Part shown: positions 51,879-61,305 of the stretch, piece after piece
How the letters are laid out: each line of letters begins with the position of its first letter
Position numbering within the stretch: the first letter of the stretch is position 1
NCBI GenBank assembly: GCA_963848035.1
Contig: CAWKCD010000001.1
Span: 2,480,001-2,544,000, forward strand
DNA: 64,000 nt
Direction of reading: 5' to 3'
DNA from: JAVVHH01 sp963848035
GTDB taxonomy: Bacteria > Pseudomonadota > Alphaproteobacteria > Acetobacterales > Acetobacteraceae
The notes under the pieces: model-generated
Databases searched by the model: none
Seen by the model: only the letters and a program-made list of their open reading frames with translations
What the model was told of the DNA's origin: nothing
Translations under genes and position numbers: made by a program

Positions 51879-54221
51879 CGTTTTGCTTTCGAGATGGCGG
51901 ACCAGACAGCTTGGGGGGTGGCGGGCATGTCGAGATGGGTGACGCCGAGCGGGCGGAGGGCGTCGAGGATGGCGCTCATGATGGCGGGCAGCGCGCCGAC
52001 GGTGCCGGCCTCGCCGGCGCCTTTGACGCCGAGGGGGTTGGCGGTGGTGGGGGTGGGGTTGCTGAGGACGGTCATGCTCGGGAGGTCGGCGGCGCGGGGC
52101 ATGGCGTAGTCCATGAAGGAGCCGGTGAGCATCTGGCCGGTGTCGTCGAAGACCACGTTCTCCATGAGGATCTGGCCGAGGCCTTGGGCGATGCCGCCGT
52201 GGATCTGGCCTTTGACGAGGAGGGGGTTGACGACGGTGCCGACGTCGTCGACGACCAAGTAACGATCGATGTGGGTTTCGCCGGTGTCGGGATCGATCTC
52301 GACTTCGCAGACGTGGCAGCCATTGGGGAAGGTGGCGGCCTTGGTGGCGACGATGGCGGATGCGGCGAGGCCGAGGTCGGCGCCGGGCGGGAGGCTGGCC
52401 GGGAGGTAGGCGGTGCGGGCGACCTGCTCGATGCCGATGGCGCGGTCGGTGCCGGCGACGGTGAAGTTGCCGTGGGCGAATTCGATGTCGGCTTCGGCGG
52501 CTTCGAGGATGTGGGCGGCGATGCGTTTGCCTTGGTCGACGATCTTCTCGGCGGCGCGGACGAAGGCGGCGCCGCCGGCGGCGATGGAGCGGGAGCCGAA
52601 GGTGCCGCGGCCGTGGGCGACGAGGGCGGTGTCGCCGTGGAGGATGCGGACGCGCGCCGGGTCGAGGCCGAGCTGGGTGGCGGCGATCTGGCGGAAGGCG
52701 GTTTCGTGGCCTTGGCCGTGGTTGTGGGTGCCGAGGAGGATGGTGGCGGAGCCGTCGGGATCGAACCGGATCTCGGCGCCTTCCTCGTTGGGGGCGTGGG
52801 CGGGGCCGGAGGCGATCTCGATGGCGTTGGCGAGGCCCCAGCCGCGGAGGCGGCCGTGGGTTTGGCTGGCTTGGCGGCGGGCGGGGTAGTTTTGGATGTC
52901 GGCGGCTTCGAGCGCGAGGCGCATGTTCTCGGGGAAGTTGCCGCTGTCGTAGGTGAAGACGAGGCCGGTCTTGTAGGGCATCTGGCCGGGTTGGATGAGG
53001 TTGCGGCGGCGGAGTTCGACGCGGTCGATGTTCATCTCGATGGCGGCTTGGTCGATGACGCGCTCGAGGGCGTAGGTGGATTCGGGGCGGCCGGCGCCGC
53101 GGTAGGGGGCGTTGGGCTGGGTGTTGGTGTAGGCGCCGCGGACGGTGCAGCAGATGTGGGGCGTGCGGTAGACGCCGGCGAGGCCGCCGAGGTTGTTGGT
53201 GGAGGAGTGGGGCGTGTTGAAGGCGAGGTAGGCGCCGAGATTGGCGGTGCTGTCGAAGCGGAGCGCGAGGAAGGTGCCGTCGGGGGCGAGGGCCAGGGCG
53301 ATGCGGGCGTGGACGTCGCGGGCGTGGAAGTCGGAGAGGAGGGATTCGCTGCGGGTGGCGAGCCAGCGGACCGGGCGGCCGGTGCGGCGGGCGGCGAGGA
53401 GGACGAGGGCGTCTTCGGGGTAGGGGCTGCCTTTCATGCCGAAGGCGCCGCCGACGTCGGGCGAGAGGACGCGCAGGCGGTTGGCGGGGATCTTGAGGGT
53501 GTGTTCGGCGAGTTCGCTGCGGAGTTTGTGGGGGGCTTGGGTGCCGGCGTGGAGGAGGTAGGTGTCGGCGGCCGGGTCGTAGTGGCCGGTGGCGATGCGG
53601 GGTTCGAGGGAGTTGGCGCTGACGCGCGGAGATGCGCAGGTCGAGCGTGGTGACGTGGTGGGCTTGGGCGAAGGCGGCGGCGACGGCGGCTTCGTTGCCG
53701 AGACGGAAGAGGAAGCTGAGGTTGTCGGGGGCGTGGTCGGGCCAGACGGGCGGGGCGCCGGGGGTGAGGGCCTGGGCGGCGTCGGTGACGGCGGGCAGGG
53801 GGGCGTAGTCGATGTCGATGCGGTCCTTGGCGTCTTCGGCGGCGTGGCGGGTTTCGGCGACGACGATGGCGACGGGGTCGCCGACGAAGCGGGCGGTGTC
53901 CTTGGCGAGCAGGCGGTAGGGCGGGCGGGCCATGGGGGAGCCGTCGGGGCGGTGGCGCTGGACGGAGGTTTCTAGGCCGCCCCAGTTCTCTGCTTCGACG
54001 TCGGCGGCGGTGAGGATGGCGAGGACGCCGGGGGTCTGGGCGGCGGCGCGGGTGTCGATGCTGCGGATGTGGGCGCTGGCGTGGGGGGAGCGGAGGACGG
54101 CCATGTGGGCGGCGTTGGCGGGGGCGATGTCGTCGGTGTAGCGGCCGAGGCCGCGCAGGAAGCGGGCGTCTTCGAAGCGCGGGGTGGAGGTGCCGATGGC
54201 GATGGTGTCAGAGGGGGTCAT
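51875..54221 (-). pseudogene. Orphan molybdenum hydroxylase large subunit, frameshifted near 53630
   Basis: A large subunit of about 780 residues. ATG 54221 opens with TSTPRFEDARFLRGLGRYTD and the a/b domain up to TLDLRIS. The frame then breaks and continues ANSLEPRIATGHYDP. Downstream are DVGGAFGMKG, the moco loop APYRGAGRPESTYALERVID and GVKGAGEAGTVGALPA with the catalytic Glu. The YRGAGR form places it with xanthine/aldehyde hydroxylases rather than CO dehydrogenase. No Fe-S or FAD subunit is adjacent, so partners must be encoded elsewhere. One base in CGCGCG near 53630 would fix the frame. Confidence 0.82.
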
Positions 54222-54250
54222 ACGCGGGACGATAGCAATGCGGGCCGGCT

Positions 54251-54268
54251 CACGCACGAGGCTGCGTG
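54251..54268. other. Stem-loop in the intergenic gap of the transporter operon
   Basis: CACGCA and TGCGTG form a perfect 6-bp stem with a 6-base loop. It sits in the only sizeable gap (63 bp) within an otherwise overlapping operon, between the permease stop and the hydroxylase large-subunit start. It may trim or attenuate the message between transporter and enzyme parts. Confidence 0.3.
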
Positions 54269-54284
54269 GATGGGTGGCGGGGGC

Positions 54285-55100
54285 TCATCGGCGGTTGAAC
54301 TCGGGGTGCCAGCGGAGGAGGCGGCGGCGGAGACGGGTCATGGCGGTGACAGCGATGAGGCCGACCAGGGCGGTTTCGATGATGCCGGCGTAGACGCCGG
54401 GGGAGTCGGCGAAGCGGCCGGATTGCAGCATGGCGCCGCCTAGCCCGGCGCCGCCCATCAGCATCTCGGCGGCCACGGTGGTGATCAGTGCGGTGGGGAG
54501 CGCGATCTGGAGGCCGGTGAAGATCTGGGGGAGGGCGGCGGGGAGGAGGACTTCGCGGAACAGGGCGAAGCCGGAGGTGCCCATGGAGCGGGCGGACCAG
54601 ATCAGGAATTTGTCGACGCCGCGCATGCCGGCGTCGGCGGCGGCGATGATGGCGAAGATGCAGGCGAAGGTGGTCATCACGATCTTCGACGTGTCGTAGA
54701 CGCCGAACCAGAGGATGAAGACGGGCAGGAAAGCGATCTTCGGCATGGGGAAGCCGATGGAGATGAGGGGGTCGCAGAACCAGCGGAGGAGCGGTCGCCG
54801 GGCGACGGCGATGCCGAGGGGGATGCCGAGGGCGCAGGCGAGGGCGAAGCCGGCGAGGGAGCGGCCGAGGGTGAGGCCGGCATTGGTGAGGAGGTCGCCG
54901 GAGAGTGCGTCCTCGCGGAGGCGGTCGAGCACGGCGCCGAGCGGCGGGACGAGGAACGGGTTCACCAGTTCCCATTGGCCGGTGACGAACCAGGCGACGA
55001 GGAGGGTGAGGAGGGCGGCGCTGGCGGTGGCGGCTCGCTTGAGGCGGGCGAGGGGGCGCCAGCGCGGCGGAGTGCGCGGTGCGGCGAGGGTTAGGCTCAT
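54285..55100 (-). CDS. ABC transporter permease (SsuC/TauC-like)
   Basis: A 271-residue permease, start chosen at ATG 55100 (ATGA overlap with the preceding gene) instead of 55109. It has about six helices and the family pattern LGRSLAGFALACALGIPLGI and PMPKIAFLPVFILWFGV. The loop IWSARSMGTSGFALFREVLL is the EAA segment contacting the ATPase. It pairs with the next permease as a probable heterodimer; SsuC-type systems usually have one permease gene. Confidence 0.9.
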   Translation of the reverse strand: MSLTLAAPRTPPRWRPLARLKRAATASAALLTLLVAWFVTGQWELVNPFLVPPLGAVLDRLREDALSGDLLTNAGLTLGRSLAGFALACALGIPLGIAVARRPLLRWFCDPLISIGFPMPKIAFLPVFILWFGVYDTSKIVMTTFACIFAIIAAADAGMRGVDKFLIWSARSMGTSGFALFREVLLPAALPQIFTGLQIALPTALITTVAAEMLMGGAGLGGAMLQSGRFADSPGVYAGIIETALVGLIAVTAMTRLRRRLLRWHPEFNRR

Positions 55101-55837
55101 TCGCGCCATCTCAGCAGGTGGGTGGAGAGGCGTTGGAAGGCCTGGTCGGCGGCGTAGCCGAGGGCGGTGACGGTCAGGATGACGGCGAACATGGCGGGAT
55201 AGCTGCCGGCGTCGCCGAGGGCGCCGATGAGGTAGCCCAGACCGTTGCGGGCGATGACGAGTTCGCTCGAGACCATGAGCAGGAACATGAAGGCGATGGC
55301 GGTGCGGATGCCGGTGAGGATCTGCGGCCAGGCGGCCGGGAGGAGGATCTCGCGGACGATCTCGAGGCGGGTGGCGCCCATGGAGCGGGCGGACCAGACC
55401 AGGATCTGATCGACACCGGCGATGCCGTTGTACGTGCTGAGGATGACCGGCAGGAGGCAGCCGAGGAAGACGAGGACGGCCTTGGACATGTCGCCGAGGC
55501 CGAACCAGACGAGGAGGAGGGGGATCAGGGCGGATTTGGGGAGGGGGTAGAAGATCTGGACGGCCGGATTGATGAGGCTGCGGAAGGTCGGCGAGAGGGC
55601 CATGCCGGCGCCGAGGCCGGTGCCGACGAGGATGGCGGCGGCGAAGCCGGCGAGGCTGCGGGGCAAGGAGGCGAGGAGCCCGGCGGCGAGGTCGCCGTCG
55701 CCGATCAGGCCGGCGAGGGCGCGCAAGACGGCCATGGGGGTGGGGAGCATGGCGGTCGAGACGAGGCCGAAACGGGTGAGCGCGTCCCAGAGGGCGAGGA
55801 CGATCAGGAGCGGGATCAGGCGGGAGAGCGTCCTCAT
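55097..55837 (-). CDS. ABC transporter permease (SsuC/TauC-like)
   Basis: A 246-residue permease of the same family as its neighbour. Shared motifs are LPRSLAGFAAAILVGTGLGA, YPLPKSALIPLLLVWFGLGD and the EAA loop VWSARSMGATRLEIVREILL. ATG 55837 overlaps the ATPase stop. The two permeases have clearly diverged, suggesting an old duplication that became a heterodimeric channel. Confidence 0.9.
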   Translation of the reverse strand: MRTLSRLIPLLIVLALWDALTRFGLVSTAMLPTPMAVLRALAGLIGDGDLAAGLLASLPRSLAGFAAAILVGTGLGAGMALSPTFRSLINPAVQIFYPLPKSALIPLLLVWFGLGDMSKAVLVFLGCLLPVILSTYNGIAGVDQILVWSARSMGATRLEIVREILLPAAWPQILTGIRTAIAFMFLLMVSSELVIARNGLGYLIGALGDAGSYPAMFAVILTVTALGYAADQAFQRLSTHLLRWRE

Positions 55838-56628
55838 GCGGCGCGGGCGGCGTCGACCTGGGCGCGGACGAGGTCCCAGACGTGTTCGACGGTCTCGACG
55901 AATTCGGGGGTCTTGAGGACGGATTTGTCGGAGGTGCGGTTGAAATCGACGTCGATGAGCTGGTCGATGCGGCCGGGCCGGGCGCTCATGATGGAGATGC
56001 GGTCGGCGAGGAAGACCGCTTCGGCGACGTCGTGGGTGACGAAGACCACGGTCTTGTTGGTGGCGCGCCAGATGGTGAGGAGCTCCTCCTGCATGATGCG
56101 GCGGGTCTGGGCGTCGAGCGCGCCGAAGGGTTCGTCCATGAGGAGGATGTCGGGGTCGAGTGCCAGGGTGCGGGCGAGTGCGGCGCGTTGCTGCATGCCG
56201 CCGGAGAGTTGGGCGGGGTAGGAGCGCTCGAAGCCGGTGAGGTGGACGAGGTCGATGAAGTGCTGGGCGCGGTCGGCGGCGCCCGAGCCGCGGAGGCCGC
56301 GTTTGGCGAGCGCGTAGAGGATGTTGTCGCGGACGGATTTCCAGGGGAACAGGGCGAAGTTCTGGAACACGATGCCGCGGTCGGGGCCCGGCGCGCGGAC
56401 GGGCCCGGCCGATGTGCGGATCTCGCCGCGCTGGACGGGGATGAAGCCGCCGATCAAATAGAGCAGCGTCGATTTGCCGCAGCCGCTGGGGCCCAGCAGG
56501 GCGTGGAACTGGTTGGGCGGGATGGCGAGCGAGATGTCGGAGAGCGCGGTGACGGGCGGGGCGTTGCTGGGCGCGTAGAGATGGGTGACGTGATCGATCT
56601 CGATACCGCTCTGTGGACGGGTCGCCAT
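55834..56628 (-). CDS. ABC transporter ATP-binding protein (SsuB/TauB-like)
   Basis: A 264-residue ATPase, first gene of the long minus-strand operon. ATG 56628 has a strong ribosome-binding site (GGAGGAAG, 56634-56641). It has Walker A LLGPSGCGKSTLLYLIGGFI, Q-loop IVFQNFALFPWKSV, signature LSGGMQQRAALARTL, Walker B ILLMDEPFGALDAQTR and H-loop FVTHDVAEAVFLAD. It drives import of a sulfonate-, nitrate- or aromatic-type anion through the two downstream permeases. Confidence 0.93.
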   Translation of the reverse strand: MATRPQSGIEIDHVTHLYAPSNAPPVTALSDISLAIPPNQFHALLGPSGCGKSTLLYLIGGFIPVQRGEIRTSAGPVRAPGPDRGIVFQNFALFPWKSVRDNILYALAKRGLRGSGAADRAQHFIDLVHLTGFERSYPAQLSGGMQQRAALARTLALDPDILLMDEPFGALDAQTRRIMQEELLTIWRATNKTVVFVTHDVAEAVFLADRISIMSARPGRIDQLIDVDFNRTSDKSVLKTPEFVETVEHVWDLVRAQVDAARAA

Positions 56629-56791
56629 GGGACTTCCTCCGGCCGCCCATGCTTGGGTTCGACTGCCGAAAAACCATGGTGGAGGGCGTTGGGCGCGTCA
56701 ACGCGGAGCGTCGTTGCCTGCGGCGTGGTCGTGACCTAACGTCGGCTCAACGGGTGGCGATCGACCACCGGAATGGCGAGGAGACAGGACT

Positions 56792-57745
56792 ATGCGCGCA
56801 AAATTTGCACCGGTGTTGGCGGGATTGATGGCGGCGGCGTTGTTGGCCGGGCCGTCGCAGGCGCAGGAGAAGAAGCTGCTGGCGCTGGTGACGAACGCGT
56901 CGGCGGATTTCTGGACGATCGCGCGGCGGGGCGTGGAGAAGGCGAACAAGGAGCTGCCGCAGTACGAGATGATCGTCGAGCTGCCGGGGCAGAGTTCGGC
57001 GGCCGAGCAGCGGTCGCTGCTGGACGCGCTGCTGGCGCGCAAGGTGGCGGGGATCTCGATCTCGGCGGTGGACCCGGCGCATTCGACGGAAGAGCTGAAC
57101 AAGGTGGCGAGCCAGGCGGCGCTGTTCACGACGGATAGTGACGCGCCGGCGTCCAACCGGATGGTCTATATCGGCACGGACAACGTGGCGGCGGGCCGGC
57201 AGGCGGGCGAGCAGATCAAGAAGGCGCTGCCGGATGGCGGCAAGATCATGCTGTTCGTCGGCAGCATGGACAACGACAACGCCAAGGAGCGGGTGCAGGG
57301 GATCCGCGAGACGCTGAAGGGATCGAAGGTCGAGATCGTCGACGTGCGGACGGACGAGATCGACTTCGTGCGGGCGAAGCGGAACGTGGAGGATACTTTG
57401 ACGAAGTATCCGGATATCTCGTTGTTGTGCGGGCTCTACTCGTACAACACGCCGCAGATCTACAATGCGGTGAAAGAGGCGGGCAAGGCGGGCAAGGTCA
57501 AGGTGATCGGGTTCGACGAGGACATCCAGACGCTGCGCGGGATCGCCGATGGCACGATCATCTCGACGGTGGTGCAGCAGCCGTTCGAGTTCGGGTATCA
57601 GTCGATGATCGATCTGGACAAGGTGATCCGCGGCGACAAGTCGTTCATTCCGGCGGACAAGAAGATCATCGTGCCGACGAAGGTGATCGACAAGTCGAAC
57701 GTGGCCGAGTTCCAGAACTTCATGAAGGAAATGCTTCGTAAGTAA
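56792..57745 (+). CDS. Sugar ABC transporter periplasmic binding protein (RbsB-like)
   Basis: A 317-residue family 1 (ribose/galactose-type) binding protein. ATG 56792 follows GAGGAG. The signal peptide is MRAKFAPVLAGLMAAALLAG, ending PSQA-Q. The mature part has LALVTNASADFWTIARRGVE, a family hinge around VAGISISAVDPAHSTEELNK and KVIGFDEDIQTLRGIADGTI. It would bind a pentose or similar sugar. The upstream 163-bp divergent gap contains GGTGG/CCACC arms at 56753-56769 but no convincing operator. Confidence 0.9.
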   Translation: MRAKFAPVLAGLMAAALLAGPSQAQEKKLLALVTNASADFWTIARRGVEKANKELPQYEMIVELPGQSSAAEQRSLLDALLARKVAGISISAVDPAHSTEELNKVASQAALFTTDSDAPASNRMVYIGTDNVAAGRQAGEQIKKALPDGGKIMLFVGSMDNDNAKERVQGIRETLKGSKVEIVDVRTDEIDFVRAKRNVEDTLTKYPDISLLCGLYSYNTPQIYNAVKEAGKAGKVKVIGFDEDIQTLRGIADGTIISTVVQQPFEFGYQSMIDLDKVIRGDKSFIPADKKIIVPTKVIDKSNVAEFQNFMKEMLRK

Positions 57746-57750
57746 GGGGG

Positions 57751-59253
57751 GTGATCCTCGAGCTCGTCGGGATCAGCAAGACTTATCCGGGCGTCCGCGC
57801 GCTGGATGACGTGAGCCTCGCCCTGGAGAGGGGCGAGGTGCTGGGGCTGATCGGGGAGAACGGGGCGGGCAAGTCCACCTTGATGAAGGTGCTGGGCGGC
57901 GTGGTGACGCCGACGGCGGGGCGGATCCGGATCGGGGCGCAGGAATACGGGGCGCTGACGGTGGCGGAGTCGATGCGGGCGCGGATCGCGTTCGTGCATC
58001 AGGAACTCAACCTGTTCGAGAACCTGGACGTGGCGGGGAACATCTTCATCGGGCGCGAGACGCTGGTGGGGGGACCGTTGCGGCTGGTGGACCGGGGGGC
58101 GTTGCGGCGCCGGGCTGCGCCGTTGCTGGAGCGGTTGGGGGCGGATTTCGGGCCGGACGTGCTGGTGGAGGCGCTTTCCATCGCGCAGCGGCAGATGGTG
58201 GAGATTGCCAAGGCGCTCTCGATCGATGCGCAGGTGATCATCATGGACGAGCCGACCAGCAGCCTGACGCTGTCGGAGACGGAGCGGCTGCTGGCGGTGA
58301 TCGGGGATCTGCGGGCGGCGGGCATCTCGGTGATCTACATCAGCCATCGGCTGAGCGAGATCATGGCCTGCGCGGACCGGGTGGTGTGTCTGCGGGACGG
58401 GCGCTCGGTGGGGACGCTGTCGAAGGAGGAGATGAGCCATGCGGCGATGATCCGGCTGATGATCGGGCGGGATCTGAAGTCGCTGTATCTGCCGCCGGCG
58501 CGGGCTTCGGAGCCCGGCGGTTGCGATATCTCGGGATTGGTCACGCCGGCGTTTCCGGACCGGGCGGTGGATCTGGAGGTGCGGCGGGGGGAGGTCCTGG
58601 GTCTGGCCGGGCTGATCGGGGCGGGGCGGACGTCGTTGGCGCGGGCGCTGTTCGGGGTCGAGCCGGCGCTGGCCGGGTCGGTGCGGGTCGCGGGCGAGAT
58701 GGCGCTGGCGCGGACGCCGCGGGAGGCGATCGCGCTCGGGATCTATCTGGCGCCGGAGGATCGGAAGAAATCGGGGCTCGTGCTGGACATGCCGATCGTG
58801 GAGAACGTGACGCTGGCGGATCTGGGGCGGCATGCGCCGCGGTGGCTGATCGACCGGAGAGCGGAACGGAAGACGGCGGCGGCGCAGCATGTGTCGCTGC
58901 GGATCAAGGCGCCGGACGACGAGGTGCTGGTGTCGACGCTGTCGGGGGGCAACCAGCAGAAGGTGGTGCTGGGGAAGTGGCTGTCGATGCGGCCGCGCAT
59001 GGTGATCTTCGACGAGCCGACGCGGGGGATCGACGTGGGGGCGAAGGGGGAGATCTACGAGCTGATGCGCGGGCTGGCGGACCGGGGGGTGGCGATCCTG
59101 ATGATCTCCTCGGACATGGAGGAGGTCATCGGCGTGTCGGACCGGATCGCGGTCATGCACGAGGGGCGGGTGAGCGGGATGCTCGAGCGGCCCGATTTCA
59201 GCGAGTTCAACGTGTTGCAGTTGGCGATCGGGCAGCAGTTGGTGGCGGCCTGA
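57751..59253 (+). CDS. Sugar ABC transporter ATPase, two-domain (RbsA-like)
   Basis: A 500-residue protein with two ABC domains, as in RbsA/MglA/XylG. Domain 1 has LIGENGAGKSTLMKVLGGVV, VEALSIAQRQMVEIAKALSI and VIIMDEPTSSLTLSETE. Domain 2 has a degenerate Walker A (GLIGAGRTSLARALFG), as is normal for this class, and STLSGGNQQKVVLGKWLSM and VIFDEPTRGIDVGAKGEIYE. The start is GTG 57751, five bases after the binding-protein stop. The stop codon TGA is directly overlapped by the permease ATG. Confidence 0.93.
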   Translation: MILELVGISKTYPGVRALDDVSLALERGEVLGLIGENGAGKSTLMKVLGGVVTPTAGRIRIGAQEYGALTVAESMRARIAFVHQELNLFENLDVAGNIFIGRETLVGGPLRLVDRGALRRRAAPLLERLGADFGPDVLVEALSIAQRQMVEIAKALSIDAQVIIMDEPTSSLTLSETERLLAVIGDLRAAGISVIYISHRLSEIMACADRVVCLRDGRSVGTLSKEEMSHAAMIRLMIGRDLKSLYLPPARASEPGGCDISGLVTPAFPDRAVDLEVRRGEVLGLAGLIGAGRTSLARALFGVEPALAGSVRVAGEMALARTPREAIALGIYLAPEDRKKSGLVLDMPIVENVTLADLGRHAPRWLIDRRAERKTAAAQHVSLRIKAPDDEVLVSTLSGGNQQKVVLGKWLSMRPRMVIFDEPTRGIDVGAKGEIYELMRGLADRGVAILMISSDMEEVIGVSDRIAVMHEGRVSGMLERPDFSEFNVLQLAIGQQLVAA

Positions 59254-60236
59254 TGGGCAAGAAAGAGCTTGGGCTGCTGCTGCTGATCGTGGTGATCGGG
59301 GGGATCACGGCGGCGATCAATCCGCTGTTCCTGTCGAGCGTGAACGTGCTGAACACGGCCAATCTGGTCGGGCTGTTCGGGCTTTCGGCGATCGGGGAGG
59401 GGTTGGTGATCGTCACCGGCGGGATCGATCTCTCGGTGGGGTCGATGCTGGCGCTGTTGGGCGTGGTGTTCATCGATCTGATCGCGAACCGGGAGTGGGC
59501 TTGGCCGGCGGCGTTGGCGGCGGTGCTGGCGGGGGGGCTGGCGCTGGGGACGATCCAGGGGCTGCTGGTGACGAAGTTGCGGATGCAGCCGTTCGTGGTG
59601 ACGCTGTGCGGGCTGCTGATCTACCGGGGGGCGGCGCGGTATTACACGAACGATGCGTCGGTGGGGTTCGGGTACGGGGGGGATTACGATTTCCTCGCCG
59701 GGCTGGTGTCGGGGCGGGTTTGGGGCGTGCCGAACAGCATGATCTTCCTGGTGGTGGTGGCGCTGATCATGGGGGTGCTGCTGCATCGGTCAGTGTTCGG
59801 GCGATATCTTTACGCGGTGGGCAAGAACGAGGAGGCGGCGCGGTATTCGGGGATCCGGACGCAGCTGATCGTGGCGACGACGTATGTGATCAGCGGGCTG
59901 ATGGCCGGGCTGACGACGGTGTTCCTGGTGTTCTACACCAATTCGGCGGCGCCGGCTTCGTTCGGGAACTCATACGAGTTGTATGCGATCGCGGCGGCGG
60001 TGCTGGGCGGGTGCAGCTTGCGCGGCGGGGAGGGGTCGATCCTGGGCATCGTGTTGGGGACGGTGCTGCTGCAGGTGTTGCAGAACCTGGTCAATATCCT
60101 GGGGATTCCGTCGAGCCTCAATTTCGCGGTCATGGGGACGGTGATCCTGGTGGGGGTGTTGGCGGATCAGCAGTTGCAGGACCGGCGGCGCCGGGCTGTG
60201 GCAGTGGTGGCGACGCCGAAGCCGGCGGGGGGATAG
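59253..60236 (+). CDS. Sugar ABC transporter permease (RbsC-like)
   Basis: A 327-residue permease with about ten helices. The family motif GLVIVTGGIDLSVGSMLALL is present near residue 55. The later segment RYLYAVGKNEEAARYSGIRT corresponds to the RbsC cytoplasmic loop. It ends with a basic tail. ATG 59253 overlaps the ATPase stop (TGATG). Together with the two upstream genes it forms a complete ribose-type importer. Confidence 0.92.
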   Translation: MGKKELGLLLLIVVIGGITAAINPLFLSSVNVLNTANLVGLFGLSAIGEGLVIVTGGIDLSVGSMLALLGVVFIDLIANREWAWPAALAAVLAGGLALGTIQGLLVTKLRMQPFVVTLCGLLIYRGAARYYTNDASVGFGYGGDYDFLAGLVSGRVWGVPNSMIFLVVVALIMGVLLHRSVFGRYLYAVGKNEEAARYSGIRTQLIVATTYVISGLMAGLTTVFLVFYTNSAAPASFGNSYELYAIAAAVLGGCSLRGGEGSILGIVLGTVLLQVLQNLVNILGIPSSLNFAVMGTVILVGVLADQQLQDRRRRAVAVVATPKPAGG

Positions 60237-60238
60237 CG

Positions 60239-61292
60239 ATGGCGTCCGTCGATCTCATCGGCTTGCAGAAACGGTACGGCAGGCTGGTGGTGGCCGACGG
60301 GATCGACCTGGCGATCGCGCATGAGGAGCTGGTCTGCCTGCTGGGGCCGTCTGGGTGCGGCAAGACGACGACGTTGCGGCTGCTAGCCGGGTTCGTGGTG
60401 CCGGACGAGGGGACGATCGTGGTCGGCGGGCGGACCATTTCGAGCCCGGGGGTGGCGCTGCCGCCGGAGAAGCGGAACATGTCGATGATCTTCCAGAGCT
60501 ATGCGCTGTGGCCGCATATGAGCGTGGCGGAGAACGTCGCCTATGGGCTGACGCTGCGGCGGGTGGGGCGGGCGGAGGTGGAGCGGCGGGTGGCGCGGAT
60601 CCTCGAGGTGACGAAGCTGTCTGCGTTGCGGGAGCGGTCGCCGGGGGAGCTGTCGGGCGGGCAGCAGCAGCGGGTGGCGCTGGCGCGGGCGCTGGTGGTG
60701 GAGCCGGAGACGCTGCTGCTGGATGAGCCGCTGTCGAACCTGGACACGAATTTGCGGGAGGAGATGCGGTTCGAGATCAGGCGGCTGCACGACGAGTTCC
60801 GTTACACGACCGTCTATGTCACGCACGACCAGGCGGAGGCGATGACGACGGCGGACCGGATCGTGGTGATGAATGCCGGGCGGATCGAGCAGGTGGGGAC
60901 GCCGGAGGACGTGTACGAGCGACCGGTGTCGGAGTTCGTGGCGCGGTTCATCGGGGGGACGAACATCCTGCGCGGGGTGGCCGAGGGGGGCGCGGTGCGG
61001 TGCGGGCCGATGGTGGTGCGGTTCGGCAGCGGGGCGGTAGCCGAAGCGGGGGAGACGGCGGTGTCGGTGCGGCCGGAGGACGTGGTGCTGGCGGAGGCCC
61101 GGCGATGGGGTGAACGAATGGCGGGCGCGGGTGCTGCGGCACACGTTCCTGGGCGCGCAACGGGATTACCTGTTGGAGCTGCCGGGCGGACAGCAGATCC
61201 GGGCGAGCACGCCGCCACGGGTGCAGGCGGTGGTCGGGCAGGAAGTGGGCGTGCGGCTGCCGCCGGAGGTTTGCCGGGCGTTGCCGCGATAG
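60239..61292 (+). pseudogene. ABC ATPase of the PotA/FbpC class, frameshifted near 61100
   Basis: An ATPase of about 350 residues starting at ATG 60239, two bases after the sugar permease stop. It has Walker A LGPSGCGKTTTLRLLAGFV, signature LSGGQQQRVALARALVV, Walker B LLLDEPLSNLDTNLREEM and YVTHDQAEAMTTADRI. The C-terminal TOBE domain breaks after VVLAEARR. The next frame gives NEWRARVLRHTFLGAQRDYL and ends VCRALPR at 61292. One extra G in GGGG at about 61107-61110 explains it. It belongs to the importer encoded just downstream, not to the sugar system, whose ATPase is separate. Confidence 0.84.
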
Positions 61293-61305
61293 GGAGGATG
61301 GCTCG

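Noticed and set aside
51105..54257. Apparent 1050-residue hydroxylase-binding protein fusion
   Set aside because: Two independent one-base shifts make it; both real genes have their own starts and stops.
56753..56769. LacI-type operator before the sugar importer
   Set aside because: Only 5-bp arms (GGTGG/CCACC) with an asymmetric 7-base centre; not better than chance in this composition.
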